Assembly (NCBI GenBank): GCA_963769745.1
Contig: CAVYNB010000036.1
Location: 1-64,000 of the forward strand
Origin: JALORV01 sp963769745
GTDB taxonomy: Bacteria; Pseudomonadota; Gammaproteobacteria; Burkholderiales; Burkholderiaceae_F
Length of the DNA: 64,000 bases
Direction of reading: 5' to 3'
Shown: in pieces, positions 28,217 through 37,342 of the stretch
Position numbering within the stretch: the first letter of the stretch is position 1
Layout of the letters: each line of letters opens with the position of its first letter
Made by a program: the position numbers and the translations under genes
Notes under the pieces: model-generated
The model's input: the letters and a program-made list of their open reading frames with translations, nothing else
Told to the model about the DNA's origin: nothing
Databases searched by the model: none

Positions 28217-29089
28217 ATGGCCTCGCCCCTGCCCGCTCTCAAAGGCGCCGTCGCGTCAGTCGTGCTGGCACTGAATACGGTGTTCGGCGTCTCGCTGATG
28301 TTCCCGTTCGCACTGGCCAAGGCACTGCTGCCGTTCACAGCGGTGCGCCATGTGACGGACCGGGCGCTGAACTCCATCGCCACTGGCTGGATCAGCGTCA
28401 ACAACGCCTGGATCGACGCGGTCGGACGGACCGCCTGGGACGTGCAGGGCGTCGACGGGCTGGACGCGCGTGGCTGGTATCTGGTTTCGAGCAACCACCA
28501 GAGCTGGGTCGACATCCTGGTGCTGCAGAAGATCTTCAACCGCCGCATCCCGATGCTGAAGTTCTTCCTCAAGCGGGAGTTGATCTGGGTGCCGGTGATC
28601 GGGCTGGCGTGGTGGGCGCTCGACTTCCCGTTCATGCAGCGGCGCGGCGGCGCATTGGGCAAGCAGGACCTGGAACGCGCGCGCAAAGCCTGCGAGAAGT
28701 TCCGCCTGGTGCCGACCTCGGTGATCAACTTCCTCGAAGGAACGCGCTTCACGAAGGCGAAGCACGACGCGCAGGAATCCCCTTATGCGCACTTGCTGAA
28801 GCCCAAGGTCGGCGGCATCGCGACGGCAGTGACCACGCTCGGCAGCCAGTTTCATCTGATGCTCGACGTGACCATTGTCTATCCCGACGGGCCGCCGGAC
28901 TTCTGGACGCTGCTCTCGGGGCGCCTGCGCGCGGTCACTGTGCGTGTGCAGCAACGCGAGATTCCCCCCGCGCTGCTCGCCGGCGACTACACCAGTGATC
29001 CCACCTTCCGAGGCCGCATGCAGGAATGGATCAACAGCCTGTGGTCTGAAAAGGACGAGCTGCTCGGCCGCCTGAAATCCGCACGCTGA
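28217..29089 (+). CDS. 1-acyl-sn-glycerol-3-phosphate acyltransferase-like protein (YihG type)
   Basis: The 290-residue protein has the acyltransferase motif I as SNHQSWVDILVLQ (NHxxxxD) and motif III FLEGTRFT. Around motif II are RRIPMLKFFLKRELIWVPVIG and ALDFPFMQRR. An N-terminal transmembrane helix and a second hydrophobic region place it in the inner membrane. This pattern matches E. coli YihG, an accessory lysophosphatidate acyltransferase acting in phospholipid synthesis. The ATG at 28217 is chosen over an upstream one that lies in an unrelated stretch. It could supply diacylglycerol precursors for the WS/DGAT. Confidence 0.85.
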   Translation: MASPLPALKGAVASVVLALNTVFGVSLMFPFALAKALLPFTAVRHVTDRALNSIATGWISVNNAWIDAVGRTAWDVQGVDGLDARGWYLVSSNHQSWVDILVLQKIFNRRIPMLKFFLKRELIWVPVIGLAWWALDFPFMQRRGGALGKQDLERARKACEKFRLVPTSVINFLEGTRFTKAKHDAQESPYAHLLKPKVGGIATAVTTLGSQFHLMLDVTIVYPDGPPDFWTLLSGRLRAVTVRVQQREIPPALLAGDYTSDPTFRGRMQEWINSLWSEKDELLGRLKSAR

Positions 29090-29157
29090 ACACGCTTTTC
29101 GATCCCCGGTCGGCGCCTCGCGCGTATCGTTCACGCCTCAACGCCGGGAGTGAACCG

Positions 29158-30183
29158 ATGTTCGAAGCCACCATCGCCGGCAGCCTGCCCAAACCAGGCT
29201 GGCTCGCCGAGACCGACAAGCTCTGGCCGCAGTGGAAGCTCACCGGCGCCGAGCTCGCTGCCGCCAAGCGCGACGCCACGCTGCTCTGGCTGAAGGAGCA
29301 GGAAGATGCCGGACTCGCCATCGTCGGCGACGGCGAACAGTCGCGCCAGCACTTCGTGCACGGCTTCCTCGAGTTCGTCGACGGCATCGACTTCGAGCAC
29401 AAGGTCGAGATGGGCATCCGCAACGACCGCTACAAGGCGATGGTGCCGCAGGTCGTCGGGCCGCTGAAGCTCAAGGGACGTGTGCACCAGATCGAGGCAC
29501 AACTGGCGCGCAGCCACACGAAGCGGAAACTGAAGATCACGCTGCCCGGACCGATGACGATCGTCGACACGGTCGCCGACCGCTACTACGGCGACCGCGC
29601 GAAAATGGCGATGGCCTTCGCCGAGCTGCTCAACCAGGAGGCGCGCGCGCTGGAGGCCGATGGCGTCGACGTGATCCAGTTCGACGAGCCGGCGTTCAAC
29701 GTCTACACCGACGACGTCAAGGCCTGGGGCATCACCGCGCTCGACCGCGCAGCACAGGGCCTGACCTGCATGACCGTCGTGCACATCTGCTACGGCTACG
29801 GCATCAAGGCCAACGTCGACTGGAAAGCCACGCTCGGCTCCGAGTGGCGCCAGTACGAGGAGATCTTTCCGGCGATTGCCAAGAGCACGATCAAGGCGGT
29901 TTCGCTCGAATGCATGAACGCGAAGGTGCCGATGCACCTGATGAAGCTGCTCGAGGGCAAGGACCTGCTGGTCGGCGTCATCGATGTCGCCTCCGACGTG
30001 GTCGAGACGCCCGAGCAGGTCGCCGACACGATCGGCAAGGCGCTGCAGTTCGTCGCGAAGGAGCGCCTCTTTCCCTGCACCAACTGCGGCATGGCACCGA
30101 TGAAGCGCGAGATCGCGCTGGCCAAGCTGGCCGCGCTCGGCGCCGGTGCCGAGCTGGCACGGCACCGGTACGGCAGCCGCTGA
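29158..30183 (+). CDS. Cobalamin-independent methionine synthase-like protein (core MetE)
   Basis: The 341-residue protein corresponds to the C-terminal catalytic half of MetE. The zinc ligands are present: His and Cys in VVHICYG, Glu in SLECMNAK and Cys in PCTNCGMAP. IGDGEQSR-like (IVGDGEQSR) and FDEPAF motifs complete the barrel. Lone core-MetE proteins transfer methyl groups to homocysteine from donors other than methyltetrahydrofolate; some (MesD) need a DUF1852 partner, which is not adjacent here. The methyl donor is therefore unknown. Confidence 0.85.
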   Translation: MFEATIAGSLPKPGWLAETDKLWPQWKLTGAELAAAKRDATLLWLKEQEDAGLAIVGDGEQSRQHFVHGFLEFVDGIDFEHKVEMGIRNDRYKAMVPQVVGPLKLKGRVHQIEAQLARSHTKRKLKITLPGPMTIVDTVADRYYGDRAKMAMAFAELLNQEARALEADGVDVIQFDEPAFNVYTDDVKAWGITALDRAAQGLTCMTVVHICYGYGIKANVDWKATLGSEWRQYEEIFPAIAKSTIKAVSLECMNAKVPMHLMKLLEGKDLLVGVIDVASDVVETPEQVADTIGKALQFVAKERLFPCTNCGMAPMKREIALAKLAALGAGAELARHRYGSR

Positions 30184-30193
30184 AAGGGATGCG

Positions 30194-30858
30194 ATGAGCC
30201 GCCGCACGTTGACCCTGGACGACCGCCTGCACGACTACGTCTTGCGCACAACCGCGAACATCCGGAACTCGCCAAGCTGCGTGAAGCGACGGCATCGCAT
30301 CCGCGCGCGGGCATGCAGATCTCGCCCGAGCAGGGCGCGTTGCTGCAGATGCTGGTGCGGCTGATCAATGCGCGCCGCACGATCGAGGTCGGCGTCTTCA
30401 CCGGCTACAGTGCATTGGCCGTTGCATTGGCGTTGCCGCCCGACGGCCGCATCCTCGCGTGCGACATCAGCGACGAGTTCACGCGGGTCGGGCGACCTTA
30501 CTGGGAGCGCGCCGGCGTGGCCGGCAAGATCGATCTGGTGCTCGAGCCGGCACTGCATACGCTCGACGCACGTCTGGCGACCGGCGAGGCCGGACGCTAC
30601 GACTTCGCGTTCATCGATGCCGACAAGACGAACTACGACGGCTACTACGAGCGCTGCCTGAAGCTGCTGCGCGTCGGCGGCCTGATCGCCATCGACAATG
30701 TGCTGTGGAGCGGCCGGGTCGCCGGAACGGTCGACGCCACGTCCGACCCGGACACGGCGGCGCTGCAATGGCTCAACTCCAAGTTGCAGGCAGACGAGCG
30801 AGTCGACCTGGCGCTGCTGCCGATCGGCGACGGCCTGACGCTCGCACGCAAGCGGTAG
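30194..30858 (+). CDS. Class I SAM-dependent O-methyltransferase (caffeoyl-CoA type); frameshift near 30255
   Basis: Motif I IEVGVFTGYSALAVALALP and the metal-binding FAFIDADKTNYDGYYE match the cation-dependent O-methyltransferase family. NVLWSGRVAG and the C-terminal IGDGLTLARKR are typical too. The first ~20 residues (MSRRTLTLDDRLHDYVLR) are in another frame; a single-base loss near 30255 separates them from EHPELAKLREATASHPRAG. It follows the core-MetE gene by 11 bases, so co-transcription is likely. The acceptor is unknown. Confidence 0.85.
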
Positions 30859-30868
30859 TTACAGGCCA

Positions 30869-31342
30869 CTAAAGCAGCAGGCGGGTCAGCCACTCTGCCG
30901 TGAGCGCCGGGCGCGTATCGCCCTGGCGTTCGATCACGACATGCCAGGTCAGCTGGATGCCACCGCGCACGTCCTCCAGTTTCGCCAGTGCAAAGCGTCC
31001 GCGCAGCCAGCTGCCGGCGGGCACCGGTGAAACGAAGCGCACGCGCTCGAAGCCGACATTGACGCCGGCCTGAGCGCCGGTGATCCTGAGGCAGCTTTCG
31101 ATCAGGCAGGTGAGCAGCGACAGCGTCAGGAAGCCGTGTGCGACCGTGCAGCGCCGTCCCGCTGCATCCCGGAACGGTGACTCGCGCGCGGCGCGCTCCG
31201 TGTCGACGTGGATCCACTGGGCATCGAGCGTCGCTTCCGCGAACTCATCGATGACGGCCTGGGAAACCACGAACCACTCACTGATGGCGACCTCGCGTCC
31301 GACGACATCGCGCAGCGCGTCGATCGACAGCACGGTCGTCAT
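30869..31342 (-). CDS. MaoC-like acyl dehydratase
   Basis: The 157-residue protein has the hot-dog fold features of MaoC-like enoyl-CoA hydratases: the catalytic-type pair in AQWIHVDTERAA (Asp/His), GFLTLSLLTCLIES and VNVGFERVRFVSPVPAGS. It acts on acyl-CoA intermediates; the exact substrate is unknown. The start at 31342 follows GAGGA. It overlaps by four bases (ATGA) the preceding CWC-domain gene, so the two form an operon. Confidence 0.85.
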   Translation of the reverse strand: MTTVLSIDALRDVVGREVAISEWFVVSQAVIDEFAEATLDAQWIHVDTERAARESPFRDAAGRRCTVAHGFLTLSLLTCLIESCLRITGAQAGVNVGFERVRFVSPVPAGSWLRGRFALAKLEDVRGGIQLTWHVVIERQGDTRPALTAEWLTRLLL

Positions 31343-31554
31343 CTTGCGCCGTCCTCTGCGGCGGGCGAAACAGCTGTCCCACGTTGTCCAAGACATGTCG
31401 CGCAGACGCAGTCCGCGCCGGGAATGAGTCGTGCTGCGGGCAGCGGCGGAAGCCGTGCGCACCAGCACCCGGCTTCACTGCCGGCGCCGCACACGAAGGC
31501 GGCACCGCAATTCGCGCAGCGGCGTGCGTCCGGGGAGGTGTTGGCTGAAGGCAT
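31339..31554 (-). CDS. Cysteine-rich CWC-domain protein
   Basis: The 71-residue protein has four cysteine pairs in the order CANCGAAFVCGAG, GCWCARLPPLP, and DCVCATCLGQ. This matches the small 'cysteine-rich CWC' family, which is thought to bind zinc. No biochemical role is known. The start at 31554 is preferred over longer upstream ATGs that add unrelated sequence. It overlaps the MaoC-like gene by four bases. Confidence 0.75.
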   Translation of the reverse strand: MPSANTSPDARRCANCGAAFVCGAGSEAGCWCARLPPLPAARLIPGADCVCATCLGQRGTAVSPAAEDGAR

Positions 31555-31686
31555 GGCAGGCAAAAGCGTAGCGCGAAGTCCTTCGACGCTTCGGTTGACC
31601 TGCCTCAATGCGCGGCGTGGTCGCACGGCAATCGGTGAGGGCGTGGCTAGGATGAAAGTGAGGTGTCAACCTCCAAGGAGAGACTG

Positions 31687-32112
31687 ATGAAACGCTCGAT
31701 CATTCAAGCGGCACTGTTGGGTGCCAGTCTTGCGATTGCAGCGACCGCCGCACTGGGCCAGGGCAAGATCGATCTCGGCAAGCGCGAGTTCGACGTCAAC
31801 TGCGCCAGTTGCCACGGCCTGAAGGGAACCGGGGATGGACCCAACACCCCGTACCTGAACCGGAAGCCGACCGACCTGACGAAACTCGCACGAGCCAACG
31901 GCGGAATCCTGCCGGTCAATCGCTTGTACGAGTCGATCGATGGCACGCTGGCGGTGGCGGGGCACGGCTCACGCGACATGCCAACATGGGGCAACGCGTA
32001 TCGCACCCGGGCCGCCGAGTACTACATTGACGTTCCATACGATCCCGAGGCGTTCGTCCGCGCCCGGATACTGGCGCTGATTGATTACATCTCGCGGCTC
32101 CAGGTCAAGTAG
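31687..32112 (+). CDS. Exported class I cytochrome c
   Basis: A signal peptide (MKRSIIQAALLGASLAIAA; cleavage near ALG-QG) is followed by a mono-haem cytochrome c domain. The haem-binding motif is CASCHGLKGTGDGP, and the axial Met is probably in RDMPTWGN. The length of 141 residues is normal. It functions as a periplasmic electron carrier with unknown partner. AAGGAG lies seven bases upstream of the ATG. Confidence 0.9.
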   Translation: MKRSIIQAALLGASLAIAATAALGQGKIDLGKREFDVNCASCHGLKGTGDGPNTPYLNRKPTDLTKLARANGGILPVNRLYESIDGTLAVAGHGSRDMPTWGNAYRTRAAEYYIDVPYDPEAFVRARILALIDYISRLQVK

Positions 32113-32254
32113 GCCAGCGCCGCCAAATTGTTTCCGGCTGTTTCCGGCCAGCGTACCGACCGTGTGTCGGCGTAGGATGAAATATCCGGCGTTGGATGCC
32201 CGCCTGGGTCATCGGATCGCCGGCCGGTCGCGTTAGGCCGCTCAGGAGACTGAG

Positions 32255-32897
32255 ATGATGAGACGCGTATGGGCAATGGCCGCGCTCGCCGCGGCTTTGG
32301 GTCTGACGATTGCAGTCACGCCGGCTGAAGCGCAGCGTGGCGGGGGGCGGCGGTGGTGGCGGATCAGGTGGCGGCTACCGCGGCGGTGGCGGGTCGGGCG
32401 GTGGTTACCGCGGTGGTCCACCTTCCGGCGGCGGCTATCGCGGTGCGCCCCATGGAGGAAGTTTCCGCGGCGCGCCGGCTGGTTATTGGGGTGGCGGCTG
32501 GCGAGGCGGCGCATGGGTCGGCCCTTGGCGACCCTGGGGTCCGGGCTGGGGTTGGGGCGGCTGGGGCTGGAGCAGCCGGGCGTGGGGTGGCTGGGGTTGG
32601 GGCGTCGGCTGGAATCCCTGGTGGGGCTGGGGCCCCGGCACCTGGGGGTGGAGCGCCGGTGTTCCTATCGTGGTTTCGCAGCCGGTTTCCGGCGCATGGA
32701 TCCTCCCGCCGGCCGCGACCACCTACGTAGAACGCGATGTTGAAGTCGTGAATGCGCCGGCCGTACCGCCGGCAGCCGCTGCGCCACAGCAGTGGTGGTA
32801 CTGGTGCAACAGCGCACGCGGCTATTACCCGTACGTCAATTCCTGTCCCGAGCCATGGCAACGCGTCGAACCGCAGATGCCCGCGGGGGTGCAATGA
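32255..32897 (+). CDS. Exported Gly/Trp-rich protein; frameshift near 32345
   Basis: The start gives a signal peptide (MMRRVWAMAALAAALGLTI, cleavage near AEA-QR). After a G-tract near 32340 the coding frame moves to the next, giving GGGYRGG repeats and then Trp/Gly repeats (PGWGWGGWGWSS). A Pro-rich segment and a C-terminal region with YWCNSARGYYPYVNSC follow. Similar proteins end in this CxxxxGYYPYVxxC motif. The function is not known; an envelope or surface role is likely. It overlaps the next gene by four bases. Confidence 0.75.
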
Positions 32898-33511
32898 ACA
32901 TGCGGCGGGTGACTTGGTTGCGGCTCGGCGCTGCTGCCGGGACGCTCCTGCTGTCGGCCTGTGTCACGGTGCCGCCAGGCCCGTCGATGCCGGCGATGCC
33001 CGGCAGTCGCAAGGCCTGGGACCAGTTCCAGGCTGATGATGTCGCGTGCCGCCAGTTCGCCGGTCAGCAGGGCGGAGTGCCGGCCGACGCGGCCGTCAGC
33101 GCTGGCGTCGGCAGTGCGGTCGTCGGGACGGTGCTCGGTGCCGCCGTCGGCGGCTTGCTGGGTGGCGGTGAAGGTGCGGCGGTGGGAGCCGGCATGGGGC
33201 TCTTCACCGGCGGTGTTATCGGTGCAGGCAACGCGCAGGTGGCCGGTTCCGTCACGCAACAGCGTTTCGACGGCGCTTATTACCAGTGCATGTACGCATC
33301 GGGCCATCGTGTTCCGGCGCCGGCAGGGTACTTGTCGTCGAGCCGGCAGCGAGCTCCCGCGGCCGTAGCAAGTTCACGCGGCGCACCCCCGCCGAACGCC
33401 GCGATTCCACCGCCGGATGCACCGCCGCCGCGCGGTGCGTCATCCAGCGGACCACCGAACGCTGCCATTCCGCCGCCCGACGCGCCGCCGCCGTACCAAT
33501 TGCCGCGCTGA
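32894..33511 (+). CDS. Glycine-zipper lipoprotein with Pro-rich repeats
   Basis: The lipobox is LLSAC near residue 24 in a standard signal peptide. The mature protein has a helical start with ADDVACRQFAGQQ and then a glycine-zipper segment (GSAVVGTVLGAAVGGLLGGG, followed by a second Gly-rich hydrophobic run) of the kind seen in outer-membrane-associated proteins. A Pro-rich tail contains two copies of NAAIPPPDAPPP. The start codon overlaps the stop of the Gly-rich gene (ATGA), and the two are probably translated together. Confidence 0.8.
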   Translation: MNMRRVTWLRLGAAAGTLLLSACVTVPPGPSMPAMPGSRKAWDQFQADDVACRQFAGQQGGVPADAAVSAGVGSAVVGTVLGAAVGGLLGGGEGAAVGAGMGLFTGGVIGAGNAQVAGSVTQQRFDGAYYQCMYASGHRVPAPAGYLSSSRQRAPAAVASSRGAPPPNAAIPPPDAPPPRGASSSGPPNAAIPPPDAPPPYQLPR

Positions 33512-33611
33512 CGGCTGAGCTGATTGCTGCGCGGCCTTGTGCCGGAGGCACCGGCCGGCGGGCGCTGCAACGCGGGTATCGTCGCGCTGGCAACTTCACC
33601 GTGACCCCATC

Positions 33612-33926
33612 ATGAGCCACAAGCACGCCCATCTGCTGCGCGAGATCTTCCACGATCCGATCAATACCAACATTCACTGGCGCGAGATCGAATCGCTGCT
33701 GAAGCACCTCGGCGCCGACGTCGAGTCGCTGTCGGGCGCGCGCATTCGCGTCAAGCTTGGCCATGCCGAGGGCATCCTGCATCGGCCGCATCACGGCGGC
33801 AACACGCTGGACCGCAGTTCGGTTCAGCACCTGCGGGAACTGCTTGCGCGGGGTGGCGCCACGCCGGCGTTGTATGAAGCGGCGAACAAGGACGACAGTC
33901 CGCGCGACGGCAAGTCGCACGGCTGA
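33612..33926 (+). CDS. HicA-like toxin-family protein without a HicB neighbour
   Basis: The 104-residue protein fits the HicA-like group with IHWREIESLLKHLGADVE and a His-containing strand ILHRPHHGG. HicA is an RNA-cleaving toxin with a double-stranded RNA-binding-like fold and a catalytic His. No HicB antitoxin reading frame was found on either side, so it may be a stand-alone member of the family with another role. Confidence 0.7.
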   Translation: MSHKHAHLLREIFHDPINTNIHWREIESLLKHLGADVESLSGARIRVKLGHAEGILHRPHHGGNTLDRSSVQHLRELLARGGATPALYEAANKDDSPRDGKSHG

Positions 33927-34028
33927 AGCAAAGTCCGCGTCGGCCTGCTGAACCGCGTTCCGACCGGTCGCGAGCCTGTCGACGCGCTTGGCTGCGGCAT
34001 ACTGCGCGTTGTCGATGGAGTCCGCGCA

Positions 34029-34607
34029 ATGTCACTGCTGATACTCGGTCTGGTGCTGTTCCTGGGCACGCACTCGGTGCGGATCGTTGCCGACGACTGG
34101 CGCGGTGCCCGCATTGCCGGGCTCGGGCTGATGCCGTGGAAGGGCATCTACTCGGTCGTCTCGATCATCGGCTTCGTGCTGATCGTGTGGGGCTACGGGC
34201 AGGCGCGCGGCAATCCGGTGGCGCTGTATTCGCCGCCGGTGTGGACGCGGCACATCGCCGCGCTGCTCACCGTACCGGCGTTCATCCTGCTGGTCGCCGC
34301 CTACATACCGGGCACGCGCATCAAGCGTGCCGTCGGCCATCCGATGGTTGCTGCCGTGAAGATCTGGGCGTTCGCGCACCTGCTCGCCAACGGCACGCTG
34401 GCCGATGTCGTGCTGTTCGGCGCGTTTCTCGCGTGGGCGGTGGCGGACTACATCGCCGCGCGACGCCGCGATCGTGCGGCAGGGACGGTGTATGCCGTCG
34501 GCCCCGTCTCGCGTGACATCGCCGCCGTGGCGATCGGACTCGCCGCATGGGCAGCCTTTGCGTTCTGGCTGCACGCGGCCTGGATCGGTGTGCGGCCCTT
34601 CGGCTAG
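34029..34607 (+). CDS. NnrU-family integral membrane protein
   Basis: The 192-residue protein begins LLILGLVLFLGTHSVRIVADDWR, typical of NnrU, and has about five transmembrane helices with GLMPWKGIYSVVSIIGFVLI and LANGTLADVVLFG. NnrU was found in denitrification gene clusters and is related to isoprenoid-pathway membrane proteins. No nitrite or nitric-oxide reductase gene is nearby, so its role here is uncertain. Confidence 0.9.
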   Translation: MSLLILGLVLFLGTHSVRIVADDWRGARIAGLGLMPWKGIYSVVSIIGFVLIVWGYGQARGNPVALYSPPVWTRHIAALLTVPAFILLVAAYIPGTRIKRAVGHPMVAAVKIWAFAHLLANGTLADVVLFGAFLAWAVADYIAARRRDRAAGTVYAVGPVSRDIAAVAIGLAAWAAFAFWLHAAWIGVRPFG

Positions 34608-34719
34608 GTCGGCGGCCGTTCTTCCGGGGAGAACTCGCCGCGCCGCGTGAATCTGCGGCTCGCGCCCGCCTTCGGCCGCTGCCATACTGCGCGCGCGAGC
34701 GAATCCCGACGGAGGAACC

Positions 34720-35802
34720 ATGCGCAACGGCATCTTCATCAGCTATCGGCGCAAGGACACCGAGGGCGAGGCGAGTCGGCTCGCCGAGGACCTGCGCGAA
34801 GGGCTCGACGGTGTGCAGATCTTTCGCGATGTCGAGAACATCGCGCCGGGCGAGGATTTCGTCGTCGCGCTCGAACGTGCGCTCGCCGATTGCGCCGTGA
34901 TGCTGGTGATGATCGGGCCGACCTGGCTCGAGACGAACGATGCCGATGGCAAGCGACGACTCGATGATCCGGCCGACTGGACGAGGCTGGAGATCGCCAC
35001 CGGCCTGAAGCGCGACGTGCGCGTGATTCCGGTGACCTGTCGCGGGGCTGTGTTGCCGGCAGCCAACGTACTGCCCGAGGACATCGTGCTGCTGGCGCGG
35101 CGCCAGGCGGTCGAGATCGACAACAACCGCTGGCGTTACGACGTCGATCACCTGATCGACCGCCTGGTGCAGATCCCGGGGATGCGGAAGAAGCTCAAGC
35201 CCGAGCCGACACCCCCGCCAATGCCGCAGCCCGTCGAGAAGCCGTCGGCGATGCGCAAGGGTTTGCTGATGGGTGGCAGTGCGGTGGCCGGCATCGTGCT
35301 GTTCCTCGTGTGGGCGATCGGGTCCGAATTTTCTGGAGCCGGCAGCGAAATCGATCCCGAGTCAGCGCGCAAGGCAGCCGAGCTGACGCAGCGCATTCTC
35401 GAGAACACCACCGCGACGGGTCGCGGCGCCGCCGGCGCGGCGCCACCCGTCGCTGTGCAGGCGCCCACCGCACCGCCGCCACAGATGGCGGCACGTGCAC
35501 CGGCTCCCACGCGCACTGCGCTGCGCGACGTCTCGGGAACGTGGCGGACAAATACCGGCGAAGTCTATGTTTTCGAGCAGGACGGCGCCCAGATCTCGAT
35601 TACAGCGGGCATGAACGGTGTGGTCGTTGGCGCTGGCCAGGGACAACTCAACGGTTCGAATCTGCAGATCGGCCTGATGGTGGCCGCCAACGGCATGACA
35701 ATGTCGGTCAGCTGCAACATGACCGGCGCACCGGACAATCGCTCGTACACCGGCATCTGCAACGGACCGCAGGGGCAGTTTCCCGCGCACTTCTTCCGCT
35801 AG
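34720..35802 (+). CDS. Transmembrane TIR-domain protein with extracytoplasmic C-terminal domain
   Basis: Residues 1-150 form a TIR domain of the bacterial toll_2 type (GIFISYRRKDTEG, IFRDVENIAPGEDFV, MLVMIGPTWLE). Glu91 in DWTRLEIATG sits where the NADase glutamate of active TIR domains lies. A Pro-rich linker (160-177) leads to one transmembrane helix at 181-201. A Pro/Ala linker and a C-terminal beta-rich domain of about 85 residues (DVSGTWRTNTGEVYVFEQDG, ISITAGMNG) follow, with two Cys. The TIR part would be cytoplasmic and the C-terminal domain periplasmic. Its effector or ligand is unknown. AGGAACC precedes the ATG. Confidence 0.8.
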   Translation: MRNGIFISYRRKDTEGEASRLAEDLREGLDGVQIFRDVENIAPGEDFVVALERALADCAVMLVMIGPTWLETNDADGKRRLDDPADWTRLEIATGLKRDVRVIPVTCRGAVLPAANVLPEDIVLLARRQAVEIDNNRWRYDVDHLIDRLVQIPGMRKKLKPEPTPPPMPQPVEKPSAMRKGLLMGGSAVAGIVLFLVWAIGSEFSGAGSEIDPESARKAAELTQRILENTTATGRGAAGAAPPVAVQAPTAPPPQMAARAPAPTRTALRDVSGTWRTNTGEVYVFEQDGAQISITAGMNGVVVGAGQGQLNGSNLQIGLMVAANGMTMSVSCNMTGAPDNRSYTGICNGPQGQFPAHFFR

Positions 35803-35849
35803 CGCGAGCGACTAAGCTCGTGCCTTCTTTCATCCTGCATGGATTCGCG

Positions 35850-36209
35850 ATGAACCTCCTGATTTCCGCAACGCGCGCACGCGCTCGATTGCTGCTGATC
35901 GTTTCGGCGCTGTTCCTTTCCGCGTGCGTGGCGTACGCGCCACCGCCTCCGCCGCAGCCCAGCACGTACGACCGCGCCTACAACGCCATGTTGGGTGCGA
36001 TGTCGGATCAGGGCGTTCGCGTCACCGACGCGCAACAATCGACCGGCGTCATCACCGGTTCGCGCGGCAACATCACCGTCATCTCGACGGTGGCGCCGCG
36101 GCCGGACGGCTCGGTGGAAGTTGCCTTCAAGACGCGCGGCAACATCCAGGAAGACCCGAAGCTGATCGACCGGATCGGCGCGTCCTACAACGCGCGCATG
36201 GGTCGCTGA
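35850..36209 (+). CDS. Small lipoprotein
   Basis: The 119-residue product has a lipoprotein signal with lipobox LSAC near residue 26 and a Pro-rich segment directly after it (YAPPPPPQPS). The mature domain (YDRAYNAMLGAMSDQGV, VTDAQQSTGVITGSRG, VEVAFKTRGN) looks like a small alpha-beta unit that also occurs in other predicted lipoproteins. It follows the TIR gene by 47 bases on the same strand, and may be co-transcribed with it. Confidence 0.75.
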   Translation: MNLLISATRARARLLLIVSALFLSACVAYAPPPPPQPSTYDRAYNAMLGAMSDQGVRVTDAQQSTGVITGSRGNITVISTVAPRPDGSVEVAFKTRGNIQEDPKLIDRIGASYNARMGR

Positions 36210-36239
36210 GCGCCGGGCGACCCACCGCGCGCGGCGCGC

Positions 36240-37220
36240 TCAGTTGGCTGTGACGGCTGCGGGGCTGACGATGCCGTCGATGCGCGCGAGCACGTCGGGC
36301 CCGAGTTTGGGCACGACGTCGAGCGCCTTCATGTTCTCGGTGATCTGCTCGACGCGTGTGGCGCCGGTGATCACCGTGCTGACGCGCGGATTGCGCACGC
36401 ACCACGCCAGCGCGAGCTGAGCGAGCGTGCAGCCGAGATCCCTGGCAACCGCTTCGAGCTTGCCGACGATGGCGTTCTTCGCGGGATCGGTCAGACCGTC
36501 GCGCAGGAATGCGTAGCTTTCGAGTGCGCCGCGCGATCCCGGCGGGATGCCTTTCTGGTACTTGCCAGACAACAGCCCCGAGGCGAGCGGGCTCCAGGTC
36601 GTGAGTCCCAGCCCGATGTCCTCGTAGAGCCGCGCGTACTCGTGTTCGACGCGCTTGCGATGGAGCAGGTTGTACTGCGGCTGCTCCACGACCGGCTTGT
36701 GCAGGTTGCGTCTATCCGCGATCTCCCACGCCGCGCGGATCTCGTCCGCGTTCCACTCGCTGGTGCCCCAGTAAAGCGCCTTGCCACGCTCGATGATGTT
36801 GTGCATGGCCCAGACCGTCTCCTCGATCGGCGTGTGCGGATCGGCGCGATGGCAGTAGACGAGGTCGACGTAGTCGAGTTGCAGGCGCTTCAGTGAGCCG
36901 TCGATCGCGTCGAGCAGGTACTTGCGGTTGAGCGTGTTGTTGTCGTTGGCGCAGGTGCGCAAGCCCCAGTAGAACTTGGTCGAGACAACGTACTTGATGC
37001 GCGGCCACCCGAGTTCCTTGAGTACCTTGCCCATGATGACTTCGCTGTCACCCTTGGCGTAGACCTCGGCGTTGTCGAAGAAGTTGACTCCTGCATCGAA
37101 GGCGGCCGCCATCAGCTCGCGTGCGGCGCGGGTGTCGACCTGGTTGCCATAGGTGACCCACGAGCCGAAGGACAGTTCGGAGACTTTGAGGCCGGAGCGG
37201 CCGAGGCGGCGAGTGTTCAT
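36240..37220 (-). CDS. Aldo/keto reductase (voltage-gated K+ channel beta-subunit-like)
   Basis: The 326-residue protein has an AKR barrel with the catalytic tetrad in FFDNAEVYAKG (Asp, Tyr), VVSTKFYWG (Lys) and DLVYCHRADP (His). NADPH-binding residues lie in the C-terminal GATRVEQITENMKAL. It matches the group related to the potassium-channel beta subunit and YghZ, which reduces small aldehydes. The substrate is unknown. Confidence 0.9.
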   Translation of the reverse strand: MNTRRLGRSGLKVSELSFGSWVTYGNQVDTRAARELMAAAFDAGVNFFDNAEVYAKGDSEVIMGKVLKELGWPRIKYVVSTKFYWGLRTCANDNNTLNRKYLLDAIDGSLKRLQLDYVDLVYCHRADPHTPIEETVWAMHNIIERGKALYWGTSEWNADEIRAAWEIADRRNLHKPVVEQPQYNLLHRKRVEHEYARLYEDIGLGLTTWSPLASGLLSGKYQKGIPPGSRGALESYAFLRDGLTDPAKNAIVGKLEAVARDLGCTLAQLALAWCVRNPRVSTVITGATRVEQITENMKALDVVPKLGPDVLARIDGIVSPAAVTAN

Positions 37221-37342
37221 GGTGAGTGGTGCGTTCGGAGGAAAGCGCGCAGTCTACTGACCACGACAAACGAACTCGCGGGCGTCGCAAGTTCCCGGGC
37301 TCAGGACTCCCGGTCCAGCCGCCGCCGTTCAGCGACGCCGGG

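Noticed and set aside
29158..30183. Assignment of the core methionine synthase as MesD
   Set aside because: MesD works with a DUF1852 partner normally encoded next to it, and no such gene is adjacent. The general core-MetE call is kept.
32340..32640. GGC/TGG-rich repeats as a CRISPR-like or minisatellite array
   Set aside because: The repeats are short, irregular and in frame, and encode a Gly/Trp-rich protein; there are no spacers.
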